From Bacteroidetes bacterium MED-G20 (GTDB lineage Bacteria > Bacteroidota > Bacteroidia > Flavobacteriales_D > Parvicellaceae): DNA of 32,177 nt. Positions 23,632 to 31,066 of this stretch are shown here, piece after piece (position 1 is the first letter of the stretch; every line of letters starts with the position of its first letter). The stretch covers positions 1 to 32,177 of the forward strand of contig NTKH01000009.1 in assembly GCA_002457645.1 (NCBI GenBank), in the 5' to 3' direction. The translations under genes and the position numbers were made by a program. The notes under the pieces were generated by a model, which did no database searches, was not told where the DNA came from, and worked only from the letters and a program-made list of their open reading frames with translations.

Positions 23632-25373
23632 AATTTAATTGAAAAAATAAATAAAAATCTTTGGAAATTTAAATCAGGGTAATTTGAATTGTTGAAATTT
23701 GAGTTCCACAAGTTATACTGAAGATTTATGTAAACGTTTTCTCTGTATTTATATTTAATTCCATAACAGTATAAATTATCAACCCGAATAATATTAAGAG
23801 ATTGGAAAGTGAAAATTTCACCATATTCATTTCTTTTATTTATATACTCATTACCTTTAGATTCAAATCTTTTTAAACTCAATTGTAAAAACAGCTTACT
23901 TAGAATTTCCTTTTCGATCAATAAATTAAAGTGTTGAGAATTTAAATTAACTCTTTCTATGCTATCTCCTTCTCTAGAAGTAATTTGATTCATTGTAGAA
24001 AATGATAAGTCAAATTCTTTTGTGTGATTAAAAATTTCTTTTAAATTAATATCACTTGACTGTAAAATGGTGAAAAAGTTTCTTTTTTGAGTGGTGCCCT
24101 GTCCAATTACTTCATTGAAATAAGATGTTTTAAAATTAATATTTAAGATTTTATTTTTACTATTATACTTACCGTCTAAAAATATTCCTTGTCTATTAGG
24201 AGTAGCATCTCCATAAGGTAAAGCATTTGAAAAAATAGGATCAAAACTCATAAGTGTTCCGGAAATATTCTGATTGTAAATATTGGGGTCTGTAACAATA
24301 TCAAAAACAGAAATTGGTCTAACTAGATAGTCATTTGAATAAAGTGAATAGATAGAACCAACATTGGTCTCATTCATTTCAATTCTCCTTGTTTGTGCAC
24401 CAGAGCTTCTAAAATTAGGGTCTACGTATCTATATCCAAGATTTAAGGAAAATGTAGAGTCTATTTTAAAATATGAACTTGAGAATTCGGCAAACATTCC
24501 CTTATTTAGTTCTGATGTAGAATCATCTACCGATTTATAGGACCAATTTCGTTCAGAAAATCCTGCTTGAAGTTTGTGATTTATAATTGAGTTTTCCGAT
24601 TTATTATTATAATTTATTCCCATTTGATAAACTGGATTTCTAATGGCTCTTTCAACAGTTCCTGTAGCAGGTAATTCTTTTAGTAAAACATAGTTGAGCT
24701 CAGCTGTAAAAGATTTATTTAATTTAGAGACCATTGAACCTCCTGAAATAAGCATATCGCTTATAGATGTATTCAAACCGCTATTTATTTGACTTGATCC
24801 TCTTGGACGGGTAGTAAATAAATCAAATTCTAGGGTTCTTATAAACCTATCAAATTTATAAGAAAAATTAGTTTGGATGCCTTGTAATCTCCATCGATTT
24901 TCGAAATAGAAATTTTCATAATCCACAATTTCTTTATAAGAACTATTGTAGTTATTCTCAAAGAAGTTTAATTCTTCGTCGTAATTATAAAGAGTAAATT
25001 TATTTTGCTTTAAAAATAAATCACCCACAGAAAACTTTACTTTATTTTTAATGATTCCACTAGCTCTTAATTGTCTAATGTCTATTTGAGTTCCAGAACC
25101 AAAAAAACTCCCAAATTCATTTTTTATCCTAACCTGTCCAAAAATTTCAATTGTTTCAAAAGGGTTGATATGGGTATTTAAATCAATTAAATTATATCCA
25201 CTTGAAATATTTGATGCTGAAATGGTGTCCTCTTCATTAATTTGGGCATCACTTGAAAAGAAGGACCTTCCTAGACCATCTATCCAAATTTTATCACTTT
25301 TTTGAGAAAAATATAGATTGGGTAAAACTATATAAAGAACTAGTAATAATAAAGATCTATATTTTTTCATCAT
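23628..25373 (-). CDS. Module protein B2: outer-membrane beta-barrel-like protein
   Basis: The family is not recognised. The product has a signal peptide (through about NLYFSQ, residue 24), many amphipathic strands with aromatic girdles, and a C-terminal strand FLFIFSIKL typical of barrels. It is paralogous to B1 in operon 1 along its length; GDLFLKQNKFTLYNY, DYENFYFENRWRLQG, SSGAQTRRIE and LPYGDATPNRQGI are the clearest landmarks. No plug domain and no TonB box are seen, so it is not a SusC-like transporter. The ATG at 25373-25371 shares one base with the stop of barrel A2. A TTG one codon upstream is possible but unnecessary. The gene overlaps the lipoprotein C2 start. A channel or scaffold for glycan products in the outer membrane is the working inference. 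Confidence 0.72.
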   Translation of the reverse strand: MMKKYRSLLLLVLYIVLPNLYFSQKSDKIWIDGLGRSFFSSDAQINEEDTISASNISSGYNLIDLNTHINPFETIEIFGQVRIKNEFGSFFGSGTQIDIRQLRASGIIKNKVKFSVGDLFLKQNKFTLYNYDEELNFFENNYNSSYKEIVDYENFYFENRWRLQGIQTNFSYKFDRFIRTLEFDLFTTRPRGSSQINSGLNTSISDMLISGGSMVSKLNKSFTAELNYVLLKELPATGTVERAIRNPVYQMGINYNNKSENSIINHKLQAGFSERNWSYKSVDDSTSELNKGMFAEFSSSYFKIDSTFSLNLGYRYVDPNFRSSGAQTRRIEMNETNVGSIYSLYSNDYLVRPISVFDIVTDPNIYNQNISGTLMSFDPIFSNALPYGDATPNRQGIFLDGKYNSKNKILNINFKTSYFNEVIGQGTTQKRNFFTILQSSDINLKEIFNHTKEFDLSFSTMNQITSREGDSIERVNLNSQHFNLLIEKEILSKLFLQLSLKRFESKGNEYINKRNEYGEIFTFQSLNIIRVDNLYCYGIKYKYRENVYINLQYNLWNSNFNNSNYPDLNFQRFLFIFSIKL

Positions 25374-27310
25374 CAAAATAATATTTTAAGTTCTAACATT
25401 GTCTCACTTCCTTTTAAATTATTTAAAACAAAATTAGGATCATGATAACTATATAAATTGTGTCTAAAAAAAATCATTGCGTCTTTCCCGATTTTATAAT
25501 CCAATCCCATTCCAATAAGTCTGTTTCGTTGGTTTCTAGCAAAATTAACTATCGAATTAGTAGGATTTAATCGGTTTAAAATCATATTTATAGGAGAACC
25601 AGAAGAATCAGTATTATCACCAAGATCGGTAATATGATTCCCAATTATTCTTTCCATTCCAAAATTTAAAATTAGAGAAGCATTGTTACTAACCTCCAAA
25701 TTAAAATCAATTTGGTTAGAGATTTGACTAATAAGAACATCTAAATTGTATTTTGGAAAATAATGTAAGCTCCTACTACAAGAATTAAATCTTGACAAGA
25801 AAAATATATAGAACTTTTTAGAACCTAAATTTCCCGAGTACTTTGCTTGAAATTCAAAATTTGCAAAATACTTCTTAAAATTTGCAAGACCATTTATGTT
25901 TGTATCGCTAATAGAAACATTTTCAAATATATTTCTATAGGTGGAGTTGAGTACATTATAAGGACCCCAATCACGAGCAAAAAGATACAATCTTGAAAGA
26001 GTTTGTGCATTTACATTGTATCTGTAAGAAATACTTGATATAGATGTATCAATTTCTGATGATATACCAATTCCAGCATTTATTTTTAATTTCCCGAAAG
26101 AATGTTGAGTATTTACAGAAATTCCTTGTCTATTATTTGTGTGAATACCTAAACCAACCATTGGACTATTAAATTGTGGTCTTATAGTAGTCGCTCTGTT
26201 ATTGGAACCAGTGTTTGGAAAAATTTCTAGAACCGAAGTATTTAAAAAATTTCCAGTTAAATTGACAAATTCTGAACTTATTCTATATGCTTGAATATCA
26301 ATAGGATATTTAGCTTTTTTTGATGAACTTATATTTAAAATTAAAGCTTCTCCGTTATTAAAATTATTTTCTGGAGAATAATAATTTCCTAAACCAGCTT
26401 CTAAATTAATAGAAAATAAATTCCATTTTTTTGAAAACTCTAAGGTATTAATTGAATAACCTCGGAATTCATTATTAACAGTATCAATTAAATTAGTTGA
26501 GTTTAAATAATTGTAAGAAAAATTAAAATTATTTTTAAATTTTTTACTCACTCTAAAACATCCAGTGTAATTATTTGATAAACTATCTAAAATTGAACGA
26601 TTAAAAGGAGTTTTTCCGATTACTCCCTTTAAAGAAAAACCTTTGGGTAAATTTTGACCATTTATAAAGATTCCTTGAAAAGCTCTGTTTCCATACCTTA
26701 CTCCTTCATCAATTAAGCCATCATTGTAATAATTTTCATATCTTAAATGGGGAGTGCTTGTCAATCTTGTTTGAGGCCTTCTGTGATAGATACTTTCCCT
26801 GTTAAAAGATCGATTTCCCCAAACAGTTAACCTGCTTTGTCTGTACCAATTTACTCCACCAGAACTTACATTAAATTTCCCAAAACTTGTTGTGAAAGAA
26901 GATCTTAAATTTAAACCAAGTTCTAATGTTAATTGATTATTTACATTTTCTGGTCCTTTGTAAGTACTATTAAGCATAAAATCAGCACCAAACGAAATTT
27001 TATCTTTTGTTAAACCTTTTAATTTTAATAATAACATTGGTTCTCTGAAATTATCTCCTGACAGTAGAACCAAAGTTTTTCCACTGTTATTTGGAAATAC
27101 TTCAGTTTGATTTCTTACAAAACCCAAAAATCTGTAAGAGCCAGCAAAAGATATTGAACTTGAATTTGATTTTATATTTTTAATATTACTAGTGAAAATT
27201 TGATTTAATGACTCATTTTCTTGTCCATATATCTTGCAAGTTGAAATTGTAAATAATGTAAGGGAAAGCGTAATGAAATACTTACTAATGAATATATTAA
27301 AGTCTTTCAT
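25373..27310 (-). CDS. Module protein A2: outer-membrane beta-barrel-like protein
   Basis: This is the first gene of operon 2, encoding 645 residues of unrecognised family. The signal peptide ends IYGQ (residue 30). GSYRFLGFVRN (57-67), SFGKFNVSSGGVNWYRQSRLT (142-162), GKTPFN and TNNRQGISVN are shared with A1 in operon 1. The protein alternates short turns rich in Asn, Ser and Asp with strands and ends MLELKILF, a barrel-type C-terminus. A motif combining (N)NRxG with a preceding PYG or SPM segment also occurs in the B proteins, hinting that A and B barrels are distantly related. No TonB plug is present. A canonical ATG is used here, unlike A1, which supports the signal peptide assigned to A1. 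The promoter candidate is at 27326-27357. An outer-membrane transport role is inferred. Confidence 0.74.
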   Translation of the reverse strand: MKDFNIFISKYFITLSLTLFTISTCKIYGQENESLNQIFTSNIKNIKSNSSSISFAGSYRFLGFVRNQTEVFPNNSGKTLVLLSGDNFREPMLLLKLKGLTKDKISFGADFMLNSTYKGPENVNNQLTLELGLNLRSSFTTSFGKFNVSSGGVNWYRQSRLTVWGNRSFNRESIYHRRPQTRLTSTPHLRYENYYNDGLIDEGVRYGNRAFQGIFINGQNLPKGFSLKGVIGKTPFNRSILDSLSNNYTGCFRVSKKFKNNFNFSYNYLNSTNLIDTVNNEFRGYSINTLEFSKKWNLFSINLEAGLGNYYSPENNFNNGEALILNISSSKKAKYPIDIQAYRISSEFVNLTGNFLNTSVLEIFPNTGSNNRATTIRPQFNSPMVGLGIHTNNRQGISVNTQHSFGKLKINAGIGISSEIDTSISSISYRYNVNAQTLSRLYLFARDWGPYNVLNSTYRNIFENVSISDTNINGLANFKKYFANFEFQAKYSGNLGSKKFYIFFLSRFNSCSRSLHYFPKYNLDVLISQISNQIDFNLEVSNNASLILNFGMERIIGNHITDLGDNTDSSGSPINMILNRLNPTNSIVNFARNQRNRLIGMGLDYKIGKDAMIFFRHNLYSYHDPNFVLNNLKGSETMLELKILF

Positions 27311-27325
27311 TTATGAATATTAATT

Positions 27326-27357
27326 CAAATATGGAAAAAATTCCTTTTAATTAACAA
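27326..27357 (-). promoter_or_regulatory. Candidate Bacteroidetes promoter of operon 2
   Basis: Read on the minus strand, TTG (27357-27355) is followed by a 21-base spacer and CATATTTG (27333-27326). That fits the Bacteroidetes TTG-N17-23-TAnnTTTG pattern with one mismatch at the first base. Transcription would start near 27320, leaving a leader of about ten bases before the ATG at 27310. The rest of the 220-base gap to the divergent gene at 27531 shows only AT-rich sequence. Confidence 0.45.
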
Positions 27358-27506
27358 CTTATGATATTGTTTCTTTAGTTTTTTATAAATAATAAATTCA
27401 AAGATAAAACTAAAATTATTTTTCTCGCTTTAGATTAATTTTTTCTTGATTTTAATGACTTAAATATATTTAAATTGAACATTTTTAAGAGATAATTTTA
27501 ATATCA

Positions 27507-27514
27507 TATTTTTG
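27507..27514 (+). promoter_or_regulatory. Candidate -7 box of the YceI-like gene
   Basis: TATTTTTG matches the Bacteroidetes -7 consensus TAnnTTTG exactly and lies 16 bases before the ATG at 27531. A TTG at 27475-27477 is too far away (29 bases) to be a standard -33 element, so this promoter is only half supported. Confidence 0.45.
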
Positions 27515-27530
27515 TGTCGATTATTATACC

Positions 27531-28187
27531 ATGAATAAAAAAGTTAGTGTTACCATATTAGTTGCCCTATTTTTATTAATCGGGTTTATAGTTTTAAGTG
27601 ACTGGGGAACACCTGAAAGCAAACTTGACAAAACCAAAGTTAATGAAAGTGCAAAAAATGATTTTGGCTATATATTAGGGACAACATGGACCAATAATAA
27701 AGACGATATTTCAAGTTCTGAGATAAGTTTTTATGTTGAAGGATTAAAAGATACTAAAGGTTTTTTTGAAGATTTTGATATACTTTTCAAAGTATCTGAT
27801 GATGAACCAGAAAACGCTAAATTGAAAGTTTCAATAAACGTAAATAGTATAAACACTGATAATGATATAAGAGATAAAGCCATTATGGAAGAAGATTTTT
27901 TTTATTTGGAAAAATACCCAACTATTGAATTTTACTCTAAAGAAATTAAAAAAGTAGATTCTGTGTTTATAAGTAAGGGTTTAATAAATATGATGGGACA
28001 AAGTAAAGAACTTTCATTTTCATTTAATTATTCGGGAATTGCCAACAATAAAAATGGTAGTAGAGTTGCTATTTTCGATGGAAGCCTTGACATAGACAGA
28101 ACTTCTTTAGGAATGGAACATATAACTTCTGTAGGTGATATGGTCTCCATTGAGTTCTATTGTGAATTGATAGAAGCTAAGAAATAA
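27531..28187 (+). CDS. YceI-like lipocalin-fold protein
   Basis: The product is an exported or membrane-anchored protein of the YceI family, whose members form an extended lipocalin-like barrel that binds polyisoprenoids or similar lipids. Residues 5-23 are a hydrophobic signal or anchor. The family core is visible as SSEISFYVEGL...TKGFFEDFDILFKV, then NTDNDIRDKAIMEEDFF...YPTIEFYS (the typical region where residues before FF precede a Pro and a strand), GLINMMGQSKELSFSF and DIDRTSLGM near the C-terminus. The N-terminal portion between the anchor and the barrel (about 24-50) is a short linker. The gene is divergent from the glycan operon and 32 bases ahead of the deacetylase-family gene, so it may share a transcript with it. 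The ligand is unknown. Confidence 0.85.
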   Translation: MNKKVSVTILVALFLLIGFIVLSDWGTPESKLDKTKVNESAKNDFGYILGTTWTNNKDDISSSEISFYVEGLKDTKGFFEDFDILFKVSDDEPENAKLKVSINVNSINTDNDIRDKAIMEEDFFYLEKYPTIEFYSKEIKKVDSVFISKGLINMMGQSKELSFSFNYSGIANNKNGSRVAIFDGSLDIDRTSLGMEHITSVGDMVSIEFYCELIEAKK

Positions 28188-28219
28188 TTTGAAAATGGTG
28201 ATGCTACTAAAAAATTACC

Positions 28220-29119
28220 GTGCTTAAAATATCTTTTGACGATATTTATATTTTAGATCTTCCTGAAAATCACAGATTTCCAATGTTAAAGTATGAATTA
28301 ATTCCACAACAATTAATTTATGAAGGGATAGTCGCTAAAAATAATTTTTTTTCTCCAAAATCTGTTAAAGATTATTGGTTAAGCAAAGCCCACAATCTAA
28401 ATTATATTGAAAAACTAAATAATCTTAATCTTTCGAAAAGTGAAATTAGAAAAACAGGATTTCCACTTTCAAAGCAGTTGGTTAAAAGAGAATATGTAAT
28501 TACTCAAGGAACGTTAGACTGTGTAGATTATGCGATGGATTATGGTATAGCAGCTAATATAGCAGGTGGGACACATCATTCTTTTAGAGACAGAGGAGAA
28601 GGTTTTTGTTTATTTAATGATGTGGCTACTGCGTCATTTTATGCCATAGAAAGATATAAAATAAATTCTATTTTAATAATAGATTTAGACGTTCATCAGG
28701 GTAATGGAACTGCTTCAATTTTTAAAAATATCAAGGAAGTATTTACATTCAGTATGCATGGGGAAAGGAATTACCCATTTCAAAAAGAAAAATCTGATTT
28801 AGATATGCCTTTAAAAGATGGTATAAAAGGAGACGAATATTTAAAATTACTTAACAAAAGTCTTGAGGAAATTAAAAATAAACTTAGCCCTCAATTAATA
28901 TTTTTTATTTCTGGTGTAGATATTCTTGATACAGATAAATTAGGAAGGTTAAAAGTTTCTCGAGAAGACTGTAAGAAAAGAGATGATATGGTATTTGAAT
29001 TTGCTCAAAATTGCAAAGCTCCGATAGTAACTGTGATGGGTGGAGGTTATTCAGAAAAAATTTATGACATAGTTGAAGCGCATTGCAACACATTTAGATC
29101 TATGATTCAATTGATTTAA
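28220..29119 (+). CDS. Histone deacetylase/AcuC-family metal-dependent deacylase
   Basis: This is a cytoplasmic zinc amidohydrolase of the arginase-deacetylase fold, probably removing acyl groups from small molecules (acetylpolyamine-type) or protein lysines. Motifs are GGTHHSF (116-122, catalytic His pair 119-120), FCLFNDVA (129-136), IDLDVHQGNGT (154-164, zinc ligands D157 and H159), SGVDILDTDKLG (231-242, third zinc ligand D234) and VMGGGYS (272-278, transition-state Tyr277). All catalytic positions are present. The gene starts with GTG, because an in-frame TAA lies at 28208-28210 and there is no other start between. Length (299) matches small bacterial and HDAC11-like members. There is no signal peptide. 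It lies between the YceI-like gene and the photolyase group without obvious functional linkage. Confidence 0.9.
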   Translation: MLKISFDDIYILDLPENHRFPMLKYELIPQQLIYEGIVAKNNFFSPKSVKDYWLSKAHNLNYIEKLNNLNLSKSEIRKTGFPLSKQLVKREYVITQGTLDCVDYAMDYGIAANIAGGTHHSFRDRGEGFCLFNDVATASFYAIERYKINSILIIDLDVHQGNGTASIFKNIKEVFTFSMHGERNYPFQKEKSDLDMPLKDGIKGDEYLKLLNKSLEEIKNKLSPQLIFFISGVDILDTDKLGRLKVSREDCKKRDDMVFEFAQNCKAPIVTVMGGGYSEKIYDIVEAHCNTFRSMIQLI

Positions 29120-29152
29120 TTAAACAGAAAGTAATCTGTAATTTTCAAAATG

Positions 29153-29160
29153 TACATTTG
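29153..29160 (+). promoter_or_regulatory. Candidate -7 box giving a near-leaderless transcript
   Basis: TACATTTG matches TAnnTTTG exactly and ends four bases before the GTG start at 29165. If it is used, transcription begins on or within a few bases of the start codon. No -33 element at the expected spacing was found. Confidence 0.4.
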
Positions 29161-29164
29161 AGAA

Positions 29165-30256
29165 GTGAAAAATATTTATAATAAACTTATACTAAAAGTT
29201 CAAAAATTTGATGCAGTTAGATACGGTTATTCTAGAAATTATATTGATGGTGGAGTAACTAGACTTTCACCATATATTTCAAGAGGAATTATAAGTACTA
29301 AAACTATTTACAACCATATTTCAAATGCTGGGTATGAAATTAATCAAATTCAAAAATTTTTACAAGAGTTATGTTGGAGAGACTACTGGCAAAAAAAATG
29401 GCAGCAAACAACAAATATTGATGTTGATTTAAAAAACATTCAATCTCCTACTCTTTATCATAATCTACCATCATCTATAGTTAAGCATCATACTTCAATT
29501 GATGCTATTGACCATTCTATTAAAGAACTTTATGAAACTGGTTATATGCACAATCATTTAAGAATGTATACTGCTGGTATTTGTTGTAACATCGGACAAT
29601 ATCATTGGCTCAGACCTGCAAAATGGATGTACTTCCATTTATTAGATGGTGATTGGGGAAGTAATGCTTTAAGTTGGCAATGGGTAGCTGGAACCAATAG
29701 CAATAAAAAGTATATAGCTAATCAAGAAAATATAAATAAGTATTGCCACACTAAGGACAAAGGAACTTTTTTAGATAAATCCTATGAAGAACTCACTAAA
29801 TATAACCTTGTTCCGAAAGAATTACAAGAAGAAATATCTCTAGAATATAACTATGATTTACCAAAAAACGAATTACTTAAAATTGATAAAAAGCTTCCTA
29901 CTTTTATTTACAACAGCTATAATTTAGACTCCAATTGGAAAAAAGAAGATAATGCTAATAGAATATTACTTTTTGAACCATCTCATTTCAAAAAATATCC
30001 AATTTCTAATAAAGTAATCAACTTTATAATCGAACTTTCTAGAGAAATAGAAGGAATAATAATTGCTGTTATGGAATTTGATGATCTTATGAAGATTGTA
30101 AAAAAAGAGTCCAATATATTTTTTAAAGAACATCCATTTAACAAACATTATAAAGGAAATATGGAAGAAAGGGATTGGATATTTCCAGAATTAGAAGCAA
30201 GGGGATCATTTTTTAGTTATTGGAAAAAAGGAATTAAAACATATTCAAACAAATGA
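29165..30256 (+). CDS. Antenna-less photolyase/cryptochrome-like FAD-binding protein
   Basis: The N-terminal half is the helical FAD-binding domain of photolyases and cryptochromes: TRLSPYISRG (32-41), ELCWRDYW (68-75), GYMHNHLRM (126-134) and DWGSNALSWQWVAGTNS (163-179, the FAD/DNA-site region). The usual N-terminal alpha/beta antenna domain of about 130-200 residues is absent; only 45 noncoding bases separate the GTG from the preceding gene, so it is not lost through a wrong start. After residue 250 a small alpha/beta segment follows (RILLFEPS, then GIIIAVMEF, then NIFFKEHPF), unlike classical photolyases, perhaps a permuted or remodelled companion domain. Short photolyase-like proteins of this kind are known in bacteria, with light-dependent DNA repair or sensing as candidate functions. 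It forms an operon with a flavin reductase-like gene (four-base overlap) and DUF2256, consistent with a flavin-dependent light-repair system. Confidence 0.85.
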   Translation: MKNIYNKLILKVQKFDAVRYGYSRNYIDGGVTRLSPYISRGIISTKTIYNHISNAGYEINQIQKFLQELCWRDYWQKKWQQTTNIDVDLKNIQSPTLYHNLPSSIVKHHTSIDAIDHSIKELYETGYMHNHLRMYTAGICCNIGQYHWLRPAKWMYFHLLDGDWGSNALSWQWVAGTNSNKKYIANQENINKYCHTKDKGTFLDKSYEELTKYNLVPKELQEEISLEYNYDLPKNELLKIDKKLPTFIYNSYNLDSNWKKEDNANRILLFEPSHFKKYPISNKVINFIIELSREIEGIIIAVMEFDDLMKIVKKESNIFFKEHPFNKHYKGNMEERDWIFPELEARGSFFSYWKKGIKTYSNK

Positions 30257-30900
30257 AGCATTTTACAAAAAGCAATATAAAAGATCTTGATAAAGTTAAG
30301 AGACTCAACATTATTAACAGTATTACAGGAATTAAACCAAGTAATTTAATTGGAACCATTAATAAAGAAAAAATGACCAATTTGGCAATTTTTAGCAGTG
30401 TTATTCATCTTGGTAGTAATCCTGCATTACTTGGTTTCATATTAAGACCTCAAGAAAGAGTGAGAAGAGATACTTATAATAATATCCTTGAAAATGGTTC
30501 CTACACCATAAATCATCTTCCAGAAAACTTAACACTAAATGGTCACTATACTTCTGCTAAATTTGATAAAAATCAGTCTGAATTTAAGTATTGTAAGTTT
30601 ACCGAATGGTACGAAGATGGTTTTCAAGCACCATTTGTAAAAGAAAGCAATTTAAATGTAGGTCTTAAATATCAAGAAAGTGTTCCTATTAAGGCCAATA
30701 ATACCATTATGATTATTGGAAGTGTTGAACATGTATTTGTAAAAGAAGATGCTATTAGCGAAGAAGGCTATATAGATTTGGAAAAATTAAAAAGTACAGG
30801 TATTGGAGGCTTAAACAGCTATTATAGACTTAGAAAAATTAATTCATACCCCTACGCAAGGTTGTCTGAGTTACCAAAATTTAGTAATGAAAGGACATAA
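30253..30900 (+). CDS. Flavin reductase-like FMN-binding split-barrel protein
   Basis: The product is a 215-residue soluble protein of the flavin reductase-like domain family. Visible landmarks are the N-terminal GIKPSNLIGTI, NLAIFSSVIHLGSNPALLGFILRP (the typical strand-loop that cradles FMN), the RRDTYNNI and SYTINHLPE segments, and YQESVPIKANNTIMIIGSVEHVFV near the centre-end. The ATG overlaps the stop of the photolyase-like gene as ATGA, and its 3' end overlaps the DUF2256 gene by 14 bases in another frame. I infer that it reduces or supplies flavin to the neighbouring FAD protein. A general FMN reductase function would look the same. Confidence 0.85.
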   Translation: MKHFTKSNIKDLDKVKRLNIINSITGIKPSNLIGTINKEKMTNLAIFSSVIHLGSNPALLGFILRPQERVRRDTYNNILENGSYTINHLPENLTLNGHYTSAKFDKNQSEFKYCKFTEWYEDGFQAPFVKESNLNVGLKYQESVPIKANNTIMIIGSVEHVFVKEDAISEEGYIDLEKLKSTGIGGLNSYYRLRKINSYPYARLSELPKFSNERT

Positions 30901-31015
30901 AGAAAAATTACCATACAAAATCTGTATTGCTTGTGAAAGACCATTTTCATGGAGAAAAAAATGGATAAATAATTGGGATTCAGTTCTTTACTGTAGCAGG
31001 AAATGTAAAAGTTAA
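30887..31015 (+). CDS. DUF2256 zinc-ribbon-like small protein
   Basis: A 42-residue ORF. Two Cys pairs, C13-x2-C16 and C36-x3-C40, frame a PFSWRKKW...WDSVLYCS core that matches the DUF2256 pattern (CPxCxRPFxWRKKW...YCSxxC). DUF2256 proteins are known beside photolyase/cryptochrome genes, as here. The ATG is at 30887, inside the last codons of the flavin reductase gene, so translation is probably coupled. The exact function is unknown; a metal-binding accessory to the light-repair cluster is inferred. Confidence 0.88.
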   Translation: MKGHKEKLPYKICIACERPFSWRKKWINNWDSVLYCSRKCKS

Positions 31016-31017
31016 TT

Positions 31018-31049
31018 TTGTTTAATTATTTTATAAATTAGTTAAACAA
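31018..31049. repeat. Perfect 8-bp inverted repeat upstream of ABC ATPase gene
   Basis: TTGTTTAA at 31018-31025 is mirrored by TTAAACAA at 31042-31049, with a 16-base AT-rich spacer. It sits just before the -7-like box and GTG of the ABC ATPase, after the DUF2256 stop. It could be an operator or a weak terminator-type hairpin. It lacks a GC-rich stem and a T-run, so a chance AT-rich palindrome is also possible. Confidence 0.4.
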
Positions 31050-31054
31050 TTTAG

Positions 31055-31062
31055 TAAATTTA
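31055..31062 (+). promoter_or_regulatory. Candidate -7 box adjacent to GTG start
   Basis: TAAATTTA departs from TAnnTTTG only at the last base and ends four bases before the GTG at 31067, the same geometry as at 29153-29160. A TTTG at 31017-31020 is too distant (34 bases) to be a standard -33 box. Confidence 0.3.
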
Positions 31063-31066
31063 CATC

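Noticed and set aside
25373-27310. Reading the A barrels as SusC/TonB-dependent transporters
   Set aside because: About 600-645 residues is too short for SusC-like proteins, which usually reach about 1000, and no TonB box or plug domain motif is visible.
29124-29139. ACAGA-N6-TCTGT as a terminator after the deacetylase-family gene
   Set aside because: The stem is only five base pairs with no T-run, and a perfect -7-like box for the next gene begins only 14 bases later.
29165-30256. Photolyase-like gene as a 5'-truncated pseudogene
   Set aside because: The frame is intact with a full set of FAD-domain motifs, and the gene is tightly coupled to its operon partners. Only 45 bases separate it from the preceding gene, and short photolyase-like proteins are a known type.
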